From assembly GCF_039537705.1 (NCBI RefSeq), contig NZ_BAABBA010000011.1, forward strand, positions 62,001-126,000: 64,000 nucleotides of DNA, written 5' to 3'. The stretch comes from Georgenia daeguensis. GTDB lineage: Bacteria > Actinomycetota > Actinomycetes > Actinomycetales > Actinomycetaceae. The translations under genes and the position numbers were made by a program. Below are positions 40,662 through 49,863 of this stretch, piece after piece (position 1 is the stretch's first letter; every line of letters begins with the position of its first letter). Under the pieces are notes generated by a model that was given only the letters and a program-made list of their open reading frames with translations, was not told the origin of the DNA and searched no databases.

Positions 40662-42347
40662 CTACCGGTCCGACGTGGTGGGCCAGGTCAGCGCGACCTC
40701 GGGCTCGAGCTCCGTCTCGAACAGGCGCGGCCACGGCAGCGCGATGTGCGTCGACGTGAGCTCGCCGATCGTGGCGGTATGGGTCTGGGCGCCACGGCGT
40801 GCGACGACGACCTCGTGACCGGCGAAGTGGTCCGCGTGGAAGTCCGCCGTCAGCGGGGCGAGCCGCTCGGCGACGAAGCCCTCCATCGTCACCGCCTGGT
40901 CCTCCGCGAGCCCGAAGACGTTCCAGCCCTGCGACCGCGCCTCCGCGTACGCGGCCGGCTGGACGTCGTTCTTCCAGCGGTCGTCCAGCACGAACCGGTG
41001 CAGCAGGTAGCTCGCGTGCGCCTGGGCGGGGTCGAGCGCCGCGGGCACACCGGAGCCGCGGGTACCGCTCGCAAGGTAGGACCATCGCGCGAACCCGTGA
41101 CCGGTGGAGATCCCGAGCGCGTTGCCCGCGGTGTTCCAGCCGGAGTAGGAGAGCAGCCCGGGCAGGTCGACCTGCGCCTCCAACCGCTCGATGAGGGCGT
41201 GGTCGGCGCGGTTGACCTCCACGGCGTCGAGGACGATCACGTCCTCGCCGCGCTCCTCCAGCTCGTCGATCCGCGCGACGAAGGAGTCCAGGTCGGCCGC
41301 GCGCTCGCCGGCGGAGGCCGACGGCGTGTTGACGAGCAGGTGGATGTCCGGCGCCGCCGTCGCCATCGCGCCGCCCGCCGCGAGGACGTGCCGCTCGATG
41401 TTCTCGTCGGACGTGGTGTCCTCGAACGGGGCCGTCCACCGGGACCCGTCGATGCCCGAGTACTCCACCGCCACGGTCGGCCGGGTGCCGTTGCGCTCCT
41501 GCACGAACCGGCTGACCAGCGTCGCGTCCACCTCGTCGGCTCCGGGGAAGATCTGGACGCGGCCCTCGACACCGAGTTCGGCGACGAGGGTCTTGAGCTC
41601 CTCCCGCTCGGCGCGGTGCAGACCGTAGGGGGCGGCGTCGTCCTGGGCGAGGATGAGGTGGTCGACGACGCCGTCCGCCGCCCACTCGATCAGCAGCCGG
41701 TTGATCTGGTGGTTGCGTTCCCGGGCGGCGAGGTAGTCCTCGAGGATCTCGTCCGGGATCTGTGCGCGCACCGAGTCCAGCTCCGCGCGTAGCTCCTCGT
41801 GGCCGAGGTTCTCCACGCGGTCCGTGAGGATCGCCCAGCGCTGGATGAGCGTGTAGTAGAGCTCGGCGTTCTCCCCGAGCGCGGAGAGCGCGAGCCGCTG
41901 GATCGTGTCGTAGACGAAGATCGGCGTGCCAGGGTTCTCCGCACGCAGCTCGCGCAGCACCGCGACGCGCTCGCGCGCCTCCGCCTCCGTGGCGGCGGTC
42001 CCCGTCCGTGAGGCGATCAGCCCGCCGTACGCGAGCATGCTGACGGAGACGACGTACCCGTCGGCGTCCTCCTGCTCCAGCAGCCAGTCGCCGACGGCGT
42101 CACCATCACCGGGCGTGGTGAACGTCCCGATGAGGTCTGACGGCGGGAAGACCGTCTCGACGCCGGCCGAGGCCGCCGTCATCGTCGGGAAGTACAGGTT
42201 CGCGGGGCGGTCGTCCAGCGGGACGAGCGCCAGCTCGGCGCCGTCGTCCGGCGGTGGGGCCGCGGCGGCAGCCGTCGCGGGCAGCGCGAGGCAGGCGGAT
42301 GCGAGGAGCGTGAGGCTCCGGGAGATCGACGTTCTTGGCTCGCTCAT
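40662..42347 (-). CDS. Secreted DUF4127-family protein (short form)
   Basis: 561 residues with a signal peptide (about 1-30, ATAAAAA-PP). The rest is a DUF4127 domain: LALVPLDDRPANLYFP at its start, SMLAYGGLIASR, FVYDTIQRL, ERNHQINRLLI, HLILAQDDAAPYGLHR, LLSYSGWNTAGNALG. The many conserved Asp, His and Arg positions look catalytic, but I know of no assigned activity. It is the last gene of the operon behind a sugar ABC transporter and a second, longer DUF4127 protein, so it probably processes a carbohydrate polymer or glycoconjugate outside the cell. That role is inferred from context only. Confidence 0.85.
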   Translation of the reverse strand: MSEPRTSISRSLTLLASACLALPATAAAAAPPPDDGAELALVPLDDRPANLYFPTMTAASAGVETVFPPSDLIGTFTTPGDGDAVGDWLLEQEDADGYVVSVSMLAYGGLIASRTGTAATEAEARERVAVLRELRAENPGTPIFVYDTIQRLALSALGENAELYYTLIQRWAILTDRVENLGHEELRAELDSVRAQIPDEILEDYLAARERNHQINRLLIEWAADGVVDHLILAQDDAAPYGLHRAEREELKTLVAELGVEGRVQIFPGADEVDATLVSRFVQERNGTRPTVAVEYSGIDGSRWTAPFEDTTSDENIERHVLAAGGAMATAAPDIHLLVNTPSASAGERAADLDSFVARIDELEERGEDVIVLDAVEVNRADHALIERLEAQVDLPGLLSYSGWNTAGNALGISTGHGFARWSYLASGTRGSGVPAALDPAQAHASYLLHRFVLDDRWKNDVQPAAYAEARSQGWNVFGLAEDQAVTMEGFVAERLAPLTADFHADHFAGHEVVVARRGAQTHTATIGELTSTHIALPWPRLFETELEPEVALTWPTTSDR

Positions 42348-42397
42348 CGAGGAGTTCCTTCTCTTCTGGGGAGGGGCTGGCTCGTGGTTGACGAGGG

Positions 42398-42429
42398 CCC
42401 CGGTGCGCCGCTCCGGCGGCGCACCGGGG
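42398..42429 (-). terminator. 13-bp-stem hairpin between the two DUF4127 genes
   Basis: CCCCGGTGCGCCG (42398-42410) and CGGCGCACCGGGG (42417-42429) pair perfectly around a 6-nt loop, 6 bp past the stop of the long DUF4127 gene. It may lower expression of the second DUF4127 gene relative to the first. Confidence 0.6.
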
Positions 42430-42435
42430 GAGAGG

Positions 42436-44865
42436 TCAGTCGCAGAGCGTGCTGGCGCGGCAGGTCACCTCGACCTCGTAGAGGCGGACGCGGTCGTCCC
42501 GGCTCCCGGTGACGTCGAGGCGCAGGGCGGTCGCCTCCACGGCGTCGAAACGGTGCAGGGGTGCGACCTCCGTGTTCGCGACCACCTCACCGACCACGCG
42601 CCACTCCCCGTCCACGAGGGCCGAGACGGTGTAGTCCTCGAGGAGATAGCCGCCGTACTGGTGCAGCTGGACGGTGTCCACCGGCTCGGGCCTGGCGAAG
42701 GCGACCTCGAGCCAGTGCGCCGCCGCGGGGTCGGTGATCCACCGGCTGGCGGCGCTGGTGGTGTTCCCGTCGATCGCCCGCTCCGGTGCGTACTGGCTCC
42801 ACCAGCCCGACGCCCGGACGGTGGCTCCGGAGGACGCCAGGGCCACATTGCGCCACGCGGCGGTGACGGTGCTGGCAGCCTCGACGCTCGTGCCGTCGGC
42901 CGAGGTGACCACCGCCGCGACGGTGCCGGACGCCTCCGGGGCCAGAGCCGCCGTCGTCACCGTGAGCTTGACGTCGCGTACCTCGAAGGGAGCGAGCGAG
43001 ACCGCGAGCGGCTCCGGCGTCACCCAACCCTCGGGGGCGCGCACGGCGAGGGTGACCCCGGCCGGCCCCGCCGTGTCGTTTCGCAGCACGGCCGTGAGGT
43101 CGAGGGTGACGGCGGCCTCCGGCCGGACGTCGGTGGCCCAGGGCAGAAGCGCCACGGAGACAGGGGCGGCGGGCGGCTCGTCGACGACGGTGATCCCGGG
43201 GAAGACGTCCAGCTCCTGGTAGCGAGGCCAGCCGAGGGACAGCTCGAGAGAGTCGAGCGAGGAGACGACGGCGGTGCGCTCGCCGCGGCCGTCGTCGCCC
43301 AGCCGCATGGGCACCCCGGCAAACTCCTCGGCGAACAGCTCGCGTGCGAGCGGCTCGGTGCGGGTGACGGCCAGGGTGTTGGCGCCGTCGAGCGCGGTCG
43401 TCATGTGCTGCGGGTCGTCCCCCTCGGCGACGGCGTAGTCCCGCACCGCGGTGCGCACGTGGTTGCGGTAGAGGTCGGTGTGGACCAGCTCCTCGAAGAG
43501 CAGCCGTTGGTGGGCCTCGGCCGCCGAGGTGAGCAGAGCCCGTCGCGCGCCGAGCACCGGTGCGCCGTTGGTGTCGGCGCTACCGGCGAGCAGCGGTGCC
43601 TGCCGGCTGGCCTCGAGCAGTGCCGCGCGGACCACCGACTGCGAGAGCGAGATGCCCACGTTCCAGCCCGACCAGGCGCCGAGCTCGGCCAGGTCGATCC
43701 GCGGCGCGAGCAGGTCGCGCAGCTCGGGGTCGACCACGCCGGCCACGGCGTCGTCGCCGATCGCGACCAGGCGTCCGTGGGCGACGGCCTCGTGCGCGCG
43801 GTCGACGAACGGCTCGAGGGAGCCGGCACCGGAGGTGTTGGCCAGCAGCAGGACGTCAGCGTCAGGCGCGTCCGACCGCTCCGCGCCCAGCGTGGTGATG
43901 TACTCGTCGACCAGCTGGCCGTACGGGATGTCCTGGTACGGCGCCACCCAGTCGTCTCCAGGGGTGCGTGACCACTCCACGTCGACCGTCGGCGTGACGT
44001 CCAGGCGCTCGACGACGTGCTTGGCGGTCAGTAACGCCCCGAGCACGTCCGCACCGGGGTAGATCTTGACCCGGTCGCCGACGCCGAGCTCGGCGACGAG
44101 CGCGACGAGCGCCTCCTTCTCCGCACGGTGGGGGCCGAACGCGCTGGCGTCGTCCTGGCCGAGGACGAGGAAGTCGATCGTTCCCGCGGCGGCGGCGCGG
44201 ACCATGTCCTGGTTGATCTGGTGGTTGCGCGCACGGGCGCAGAGGTAGTCGTCCTTGATCTCCTGCGGGATCTCGGCGGCGACCTCCTCGTACGCCGGCC
44301 GCAGGTCCTCGCGGCCGAGGTTCTCCACCTGGTCCATGAGCTCGGCCCACCGGCGAACGGGGCCGGAGTACATGCCCGGGTACCCGCTGGTGGGTTCGAT
44401 GGTCAGGCGCTGGATGACGTCGAACGCGTACACCGGGTGCTCCGGGTCGGCGGCCTTGACGTCCTCCAGGACCTCGAGGCGCTCGCGGGCCGTGCCGAGG
44501 TCGGTCGCGCAGGTGCGGGAGGCCACCAGGCCCCCGTAGGCCAGCATCGGGAGGGCGACGACGGAGGCGTCCGCCTCGGCCGCCGTCGTCGACCACCACT
44601 CGCCGACCGCGTCGGCGTCGCCGTACGTAAAGAACTCCCCGAGCAGGTCGGTCTGCGGGGTCAGGGCGGTGTGGCCGCCCGCGGCGGCGATCTCCACCGG
44701 GGTGACGGCGGGGAAGGGCCTGTCGTCCAGCGGGACGACAGCGATCTGCCCCAGCGAGGGTGGGGGTCCGGCCTGGGGCGGCAGGGCGCCGGCGTCGGGC
44801 GCGACGCCCGCGAGGGAGGTGGTCACGAGGCCGGCGGCCCCGAGCAGTGCAGCGATGGTGCGCAT
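42436..44865 (-). CDS. Secreted DUF4127 protein with NEW3-like and F5/8 type C carbohydrate-binding domains
   Basis: 809 residues from ATG 44865 (AGGAG 6 nt upstream; the frame to 44985 has no better start). Signal peptide about 1-28. The DUF4127 domain spans about 35-530 and carries the same motifs as its neighbour (VVPLDDRPFPAVTP, LPMLAYGGLVASR, ARNHQINQDM, LVLGQDDASAFGPHR, LGAWSGWNVGIS). A NEW3-like beta domain covers about 560-655 (VRAPEGW...LAPFEVRDVKLTV). A C-terminal F5/8 type C (discoidin) domain covers about 665-800 (ARASGWWSQYAPERAIDGNTTSAAS-type calls). Such accessory domains are typical of glycan-active enzymes, supporting a carbohydrate role for DUF4127. Confidence 0.85.
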   Translation of the reverse strand: MRTIAALLGAAGLVTTSLAGVAPDAGALPPQAGPPPSLGQIAVVPLDDRPFPAVTPVEIAAAGGHTALTPQTDLLGEFFTYGDADAVGEWWSTTAAEADASVVALPMLAYGGLVASRTCATDLGTARERLEVLEDVKAADPEHPVYAFDVIQRLTIEPTSGYPGMYSGPVRRWAELMDQVENLGREDLRPAYEEVAAEIPQEIKDDYLCARARNHQINQDMVRAAAAGTIDFLVLGQDDASAFGPHRAEKEALVALVAELGVGDRVKIYPGADVLGALLTAKHVVERLDVTPTVDVEWSRTPGDDWVAPYQDIPYGQLVDEYITTLGAERSDAPDADVLLLANTSGAGSLEPFVDRAHEAVAHGRLVAIGDDAVAGVVDPELRDLLAPRIDLAELGAWSGWNVGISLSQSVVRAALLEASRQAPLLAGSADTNGAPVLGARRALLTSAAEAHQRLLFEELVHTDLYRNHVRTAVRDYAVAEGDDPQHMTTALDGANTLAVTRTEPLARELFAEEFAGVPMRLGDDGRGERTAVVSSLDSLELSLGWPRYQELDVFPGITVVDEPPAAPVSVALLPWATDVRPEAAVTLDLTAVLRNDTAGPAGVTLAVRAPEGWVTPEPLAVSLAPFEVRDVKLTVTTAALAPEASGTVAAVVTSADGTSVEAASTVTAAWRNVALASSGATVRASGWWSQYAPERAIDGNTTSAASRWITDPAAAHWLEVAFARPEPVDTVQLHQYGGYLLEDYTVSALVDGEWRVVGEVVANTEVAPLHRFDAVEATALRLDVTGSRDDRVRLYEVEVTCRASTLCD

Positions 44866-45013
44866 GCGGGTCTCCTGTCCCCGGGCACGCGGGCGCCCGC
44901 TCGGCGCCGGCTGTGCTCGGTGTCGGGTGGCGGGTGGTCCGCGGAGGGGGCGGAGAGAAGGGCGGTGAGCGGGATCGTCGCTCACGAGGCCGGCGCGGGT
45001 GCGGTTCTTCGCA

Positions 45014-45946
45014 TCACCCCTTCAGCCCGGTCTGCGCGAGACCCTGGATGAACTGGCGCTGAGCGAACACGAACACCACGAGCACGGGGATCACCGTCAG
45101 GGTGGTCGCCGCGAGCTGGACGTTCCAGATCGGGCCGCCGTAGGCGTCGACGTACTGCGTCAGTGCCTGGGGGAGGGTGAAGTTCTCGCGGCTGGAGAGG
45201 TAGACGATCGGCTCGAGGTACATGTTCCACGACTTCAGGAACGTGAAGATGGCGACGGCGGCGACGGCCGGCCGGGCCAGCGGGAAGGCGATCTTCCAGA
45301 AGATGCCCCACCGGGTGAGCCCGTCCATGCGGCCCGCCTCCTCGAGCTCGTGGGGGAGCCCGAGGAAGAACTGCCTCATGATGAACGTGGCCAGCACGCT
45401 CGGCGCGCCCAGGATCGGGATGACGATCAGCGGCCAGTGCGTGTCGATCAGCCCCAGCGAGTTGACCATGCGGAAGAGCGGCACGATGGTCACCTCCGAC
45501 GGGATCAGCAGCCCCACGAGGACCACGATGAACAGCAGGTTCGCGCCCGGGAACTGGATCCGCGCGAAGGCGTAGCCGGCCAGGGACGCCACGAAGATCG
45601 TGCCGACCGTGACCAGGGCCGCGATGTACAGCGAGTTCCAGTACTGCTGGGCAAAGGGCTGCAGCGTGAAGACCTGCGCGTACGGCTCGAGCGACGGCGC
45701 GTCCGGCCAGATGGTCGGCGGGACCCGCAGGATCTCGCTGGTGGTCTTCATCGACGACGTCGCCATCCACCAGGTGGGGAAGACGAACGGCACCGCCAGG
45801 ACCGCCATGAGCAGGACGAGCCCCCACCGGGCCAGCGCGGGGCGGCGCGTCCGGCGACGGCGCGGCGCGGGGGCGGGCGCCGTCGTGGGGGAGGCCTGGC
45901 GCTCCGCCGTCGTGGCGGCCGGGGCCGGCAGCTGGTCAGACCTCAT
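45014..45946 (-). CDS. Carbohydrate ABC transporter permease, MalG type
   Basis: 310 residues with about six helices after an Ala/Pro-rich N-terminus. The EAA loop LEEAGRMDGLTRWGIFWKIA (about 205-225) fits the CUT1 family. It overlaps the partner permease gene by 11 bp. With the adjacent permease and binding lipoprotein it forms an importer lacking its own ATPase, as usual for CUT1 systems that share an MsiK-type ATPase. Confidence 0.92.
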   Translation of the reverse strand: MRSDQLPAPAATTAERQASPTTAPAPAPRRRRTRRPALARWGLVLLMAVLAVPFVFPTWWMATSSMKTTSEILRVPPTIWPDAPSLEPYAQVFTLQPFAQQYWNSLYIAALVTVGTIFVASLAGYAFARIQFPGANLLFIVVLVGLLIPSEVTIVPLFRMVNSLGLIDTHWPLIVIPILGAPSVLATFIMRQFFLGLPHELEEAGRMDGLTRWGIFWKIAFPLARPAVAAVAIFTFLKSWNMYLEPIVYLSSRENFTLPQALTQYVDAYGGPIWNVQLAATTLTVIPVLVVFVFAQRQFIQGLAQTGLKG

Positions 45947-46862
45947 GGAACACCCACCGCTTTCTGGTCTGCCACTGCACGAGCGTCAGGGCGAGGACGA
46001 TGGCGAACAGCAGCACCGCGATGGCGCTGGCGTAGCCGAACTCGTTGAACTCGAACGCCTGGCGGTAGAGGTAGTACACGAGCACGGTGGTCGAGTTCCC
46101 GGGGCCGCCCTGGGTGAGGACGTCGATGAGGGCGAAGGTCTCGAGCGAGCCCACCACCGTGAGGATCGAGACCAGCAGGATCGTCGGGCTGATCATCGGC
46201 ATGGTGATGGACCAGAACCGGCGCCACGCGCCCGCGCCGTCGAGCTTGGCCGCCTCCTGGATCTCCTCCGGCACCCCCTGCAGGGCGGAGAGGAACAGGA
46301 TCATGTTCAGGCCCACGTTCTTGAAGACCTGGACCACGACGACGGCGACCATCGCCGTGACGTTGTTGCGCAGCCAGTTCGGGCCGTCGAGGCCCAGGCC
46401 GGCGAGGAACGAGTTGATGCCGCCGTCGACCTGGAGGAGGAAGCCCCAGACGATCGTCCACGCCACGAGGGAGACGACCACGGGGGAGAAGAACGCCACA
46501 CGGAAGACCGTGGTGCCCGGCAGCTTCTGGTTCAGCAGCACGGCCAGCGCGAGCGCCAGCGAGATGTTCAGGATCACCAGGCCGAGCGAGAACCACGCGC
46601 TCGCGACGAGCGAGTCGTGCAACGCCTCGTCGGCCAGCATGCGCTCGTAGTTCGCCGCGCCCTCGAAGGTGAACGTCGCGGCCAGGACGTTCCACTCGTG
46701 GAGGCTGTACCAGATCACCGCGATCAGCGGCGCGATGACGAAGGCGAGGGAACCGAGCACCGCGGGGGCCGCGAAGAGGTAGCCCGTCGCGGCGTCGCGG
46801 CGCCGCCAGGCGGACCGGCGCTCACGCCGGTCCGCCCGGGGGCTGGTGGCCAGGACCGCCAT
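45936..46862 (-). CDS. Carbohydrate ABC transporter permease, MalF/UgpA type
   Basis: 308 residues, about six helices. The EAA loop is IQEAAKLDGAGAWRRFWSIT (about 212-231). It starts 3 bp after the binding-protein stop and overlaps the MalG-type gene. The substrate is likely an oligosaccharide released by the pathway's secreted proteins. Confidence 0.92.
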   Translation of the reverse strand: MAVLATSPRADRRERRSAWRRRDAATGYLFAAPAVLGSLAFVIAPLIAVIWYSLHEWNVLAATFTFEGAANYERMLADEALHDSLVASAWFSLGLVILNISLALALAVLLNQKLPGTTVFRVAFFSPVVVSLVAWTIVWGFLLQVDGGINSFLAGLGLDGPNWLRNNVTAMVAVVVVQVFKNVGLNMILFLSALQGVPEEIQEAAKLDGAGAWRRFWSITMPMISPTILLVSILTVVGSLETFALIDVLTQGGPGNSTTVLVYYLYRQAFEFNEFGYASAIAVLLFAIVLALTLVQWQTRKRWVFHEV

Positions 46863-46865
46863 CGA

Positions 46866-48167
46866 TCAGTCCTGCAGCAGCGGCTCGGCCGCGGCGCACA
46901 CGTCGTTGAGGACGGCCTCGACGTCGGCGCCCTCGGTCCACAGCGCGTCCAGCTCACCGCGGACCGTGGTCTGCAGCTGGGCGAAGTTCGCGTGCGCGGG
47001 CTTCGTGGTGGCGTCCGTGATGCCCTCGACGACGACGGACTCCAGCTGCTCCTCGCTCAGCAGCGGGTTGGCGGTGCCGAGGGTCTCGGCGTTGAGCAGC
47101 GACTCGCGCGGCGGCGGGAAGTAGGTGGCCAGCTTCTCCGCGCTCTCCGGGGACGTGAAGTGTGCGAGGAAGTCGGCGGCGATCTCCGGGTTGTCGCCGT
47201 TCTCGAAGACGCCGATGCCCGCCTGCCCGATGATGTTCTGCTTGCCCGCGGGTCCCTCGGGGAGCGGGACGACGTCCCACTGGAAGCTGCCGTCGAGGGA
47301 GGAGGCGCGGGAGATCTGGGTGATGGTCATGGTGACGTCGCCGGCGAAGAAGTCGGCGCTGGTGCCCGGGCCGGGGATGGCGCCGTCGCCGAACGTGGCG
47401 TCGTGGATCCAGGTCATCGCCTCGACCATCTCCGGCTCGGTGAACGTGCACTGCGTGCCGTCCTCCGACCAGGGGGCGGCGCCCCAGCCGCCCCAGATCG
47501 TGGCGAGGTTCTCCCAGATGCTGTAGTTGAAGTCGCGGACGATCAGGCCGGACCCGCCCAGCTTCTCGGTGGAGGCGGCGGCGATGTCGCGGGCGGCGTC
47601 GTAGTTCCACCCGCCGTCGGCGACGAGGTCGGCCGGGTTCGGCTGGCCGGACTCGGCGATGCGGTCGGTGTTGACGAACATGACGAAGGGGGAGTTGGAG
47701 AACGGGTAGGCGTACAGCCCGTCCTCGGCGGACCACAGGTCCAGCGCCGTGGGAAGGATGTCGTCGAACTCGTAGCCGTCGGTGCCCTCGAGGGCCGGCT
47801 TGATGTCGGCCAGCGCGCCGGAGGAGACGAACTCGGGGGCGTTGGACTCGAAGATCCAGGCCAGGTCCGGGGTGTTGCCGCCGGCCAGCTGCGTCGTCAG
47901 GGTGGTGGTGTAGTCCTCGAACGGGACGGGCTCGAAGGTCACCGAGGAGACGAGGTCGGGGTTCTCCTCGACGTACTCGGCCGCGATCTCGTCGAACAGG
48001 GCGAGCTGGGACTCGTCGGCCGTCCAGACCGTCATGCGCAGGTCGACGGGACCGTCGGCGGCCGGCTCGGCGGAGGCGTCGTCGGAGCCTCCGCCGGAGC
48101 AGGCGGCGAGCGTGCCGGCCCCGAGCAGGAGCAGGGCGAGGGCTGGGACGGATCTGCGGTGAACCAT
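46866..48167 (-). CDS. Extracellular sugar-binding lipoprotein of the ABC transporter
   Basis: 433 residues from ATG 48167 with GAGGAG upstream; the frame extending to 48683 is a shadow of the FAD gene. The lipobox LAAC lies at about residue 22, followed by an extracellular solute-binding family 1 fold (LAGGNTPDLAWIFESNAPEFVSSG; FADYLYPFSNSP-type calls; FFAGDVTMTITQ). It captures a mono- or oligosaccharide and delivers it to the two adjacent permeases. Confidence 0.91.
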   Translation of the reverse strand: MVHRRSVPALALLLLGAGTLAACSGGGSDDASAEPAADGPVDLRMTVWTADESQLALFDEIAAEYVEENPDLVSSVTFEPVPFEDYTTTLTTQLAGGNTPDLAWIFESNAPEFVSSGALADIKPALEGTDGYEFDDILPTALDLWSAEDGLYAYPFSNSPFVMFVNTDRIAESGQPNPADLVADGGWNYDAARDIAAASTEKLGGSGLIVRDFNYSIWENLATIWGGWGAAPWSEDGTQCTFTEPEMVEAMTWIHDATFGDGAIPGPGTSADFFAGDVTMTITQISRASSLDGSFQWDVVPLPEGPAGKQNIIGQAGIGVFENGDNPEIAADFLAHFTSPESAEKLATYFPPPRESLLNAETLGTANPLLSEEQLESVVVEGITDATTKPAHANFAQLQTTVRGELDALWTEGADVEAVLNDVCAAAEPLLQD

Positions 48168-48192
48168 GGAGACTCCTCTTCGGGGGGTGCGT

Positions 48193-48211
48193 CCGGCCGC
48201 GGCGCGGCCGG
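48193..48211 (-). other. Intercistronic hairpin between the FAD oxidoreductase and binding-protein genes
   Basis: CCGGCCGCG and CGCGGCCGG pair perfectly around a single G, which would need the inner pairs open to fold. Placed before the abundant binding-protein message, it may protect that transcript's 5' end or mark a processing point. Confidence 0.4.
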
Positions 48212-48243
48212 CTGAGCGCGGGGACTTGCGGGGGTCGGTGGCG

Positions 48244-49863
48244 TCAGTAGCCATAGACGCCGTCCGGCCAGTGCAGCTCGACGCCGTCGGCGACGAGGGC
48301 GGACTGCAGGTCGGCGACGAGCGTGGGGTCGGCGTGCACCTGGTGCGGTGTGGTGCCGGTCCTGAGGCACTCGGCGGCGAGCACGCCGGCGACCTCGCCG
48401 ACGTTCCACTCCACGGGGTGCAGGCGGTAGCAGCCGTTCGTGATGTGCGTGGTGCCGATGTTCTTGCACCCGGCCAGCAGGTTGGACGTGGACCGGGGGA
48501 TGAGGGCGCCGAGCGGGATCTCGAAGGGCTCCGCGCCGACGTCGATGTAGTTGTCGCCGCCGGTCGAGGGGTGCAGGTCGATGCGGTACATGCCGACGCC
48601 GACGCTGTCGGTGTAGCGGCGCGCGCCGTTCTCGCCGTTGGCGGCGAGGGAGACGTCCTGCTCCCGGATGGTCTCCAGCGCACGGATGCGTCGGCCCTCG
48701 CGGTGGTAGGGCGCCATGGCGAGGCCGTCGGCGGTGCCCATCACGTCCGGTCGCAGACGCAGCCCAGGCCAGCCGGTGCCGCCGTCGGGGCGGGGCGCCT
48801 CGGTCTGCATCCAGTAGAGCATCGAGAGGCTGAGCTGCTTGGCGTCATGGAGGCGCGCGGCCGCGACGTCGTGGGGGACGTCGATGACCTTCTCGTCGAA
48901 GTAGTCGATGCTCGGCCAGTTCACGAGGGTGATGTCGCTGGCGTAGGTGCCGGGCTCGAACAGGTCCCTGGCCGCGATGCGGCGGAAGGTCCACAGGTTG
49001 CCGTCGCCGGGGTTGAGGCTCTGGTCGGCGACGACCGCGAGGGCGTCGTCGCCGGGGTTCGGCTCGAAGACCCGCTCGACGATCTCCAGCGTGCGCGGGT
49101 GAGGCGCCTTCCAGCTGACGAGGTTGCCGCCCCAGAAGTCGGGTGCGACGCCCCGCCAGTAGTCGTACTGCTCGGGCCGGTCGATGGTGTGGTCGCCCTC
49201 GACGTGCTCGACGGCGAAGCACACGCTGACCGCCTGGATGTTGTCCGGCTGCGCCTCGGGCGGGGCGCTGGGCTCGCCGGTCTCGGCGGCCGACTCGAAG
49301 CCGGTGACGTAGTCCGTGCCGGTCAGCGGGAGCAGGTCGCCGGTCTCGGTCGCGTCGATGACGTAGTCGGCGGTGACAGTGGTCCGTTCGCCGCTGCGGA
49401 CGTCCTCGAGGACGACGGCGCGGACGGTGCCGTCCTCGGTCGTGGCGTCTATCGGTCGGACGGGCTGGAGGACGCGGATCCGCCCGCCCGAGCGGAAGGG
49501 GGCGAGCATCTCGTCGATGACGGCGACGCCGACGCGGGGCTCGGTGCAGAGCTTGCTCACCCAGCCGGCGCCCGGGTTGAGATCCCGCTTCGCCGCCGCG
49601 GCCTCCGTGAGCGGGTAGTTGCGCCGGTAGTAGTCCCTGATGCCGTCCCGGAGCTGTCGGTAGCTGGCCGTGCAGCCGAAGTCCTCGATCCAGGGGTGCT
49701 CGTCCGGGGGGACCGCCTGGGACGTCAGCTGCCCGCCGAGCCAGTCGAACTCCTCGGTGAGGATGACCGAGGCGCCGTGCCGGGCCGCGGCCAGCGCAGC
49801 GGCGACGCCGCCGAGCCCGCCGCCGACGACGAGGACCTGGGTGTGTGCTTCCTGCACGCTCAT
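48244..49863 (-). CDS. FAD-dependent oxidoreductase (FAD_oxidored / PF12831 type)
   Basis: 539 residues. The N-terminal Rossmann motif VLVVGGGLGGVAAALAAARHG (about 9-29) is followed by LTEEFDWLGGQLTSQAVPPDEH and DYVIDATETGDLLPLTG, and the C-terminal LLAGCKNIGTTHITNGCYRLHPVEWNVGE. These are characteristic of the FAD_oxidored family seen in polysaccharide-utilisation loci. The ATG start overlaps the lacI stop (ATGA), so regulator and enzyme are translated together. It probably oxidises a sugar-derived compound in the cytosol, possibly after uptake by the ABC transporter. The exact reaction is unknown. Confidence 0.86.
   Translation of the reverse strand: MSVQEAHTQVLVVGGGLGGVAAALAAARHGASVILTEEFDWLGGQLTSQAVPPDEHPWIEDFGCTASYRQLRDGIRDYYRRNYPLTEAAAAKRDLNPGAGWVSKLCTEPRVGVAVIDEMLAPFRSGGRIRVLQPVRPIDATTEDGTVRAVVLEDVRSGERTTVTADYVIDATETGDLLPLTGTDYVTGFESAAETGEPSAPPEAQPDNIQAVSVCFAVEHVEGDHTIDRPEQYDYWRGVAPDFWGGNLVSWKAPHPRTLEIVERVFEPNPGDDALAVVADQSLNPGDGNLWTFRRIAARDLFEPGTYASDITLVNWPSIDYFDEKVIDVPHDVAAARLHDAKQLSLSMLYWMQTEAPRPDGGTGWPGLRLRPDVMGTADGLAMAPYHREGRRIRALETIREQDVSLAANGENGARRYTDSVGVGMYRIDLHPSTGGDNYIDVGAEPFEIPLGALIPRSTSNLLAGCKNIGTTHITNGCYRLHPVEWNVGEVAGVLAAECLRTGTTPHQVHADPTLVADLQSALVADGVELHWPDGVYGY

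Noticed and set aside
48168..48683. The 172-codon upstream extension of the sugar-binding lipoprotein frame
   Set aside because: It overlaps the FAD oxidoreductase gene out of frame and would bury the lipoprotein signal. ATG 48167 with GAGGAG was chosen.
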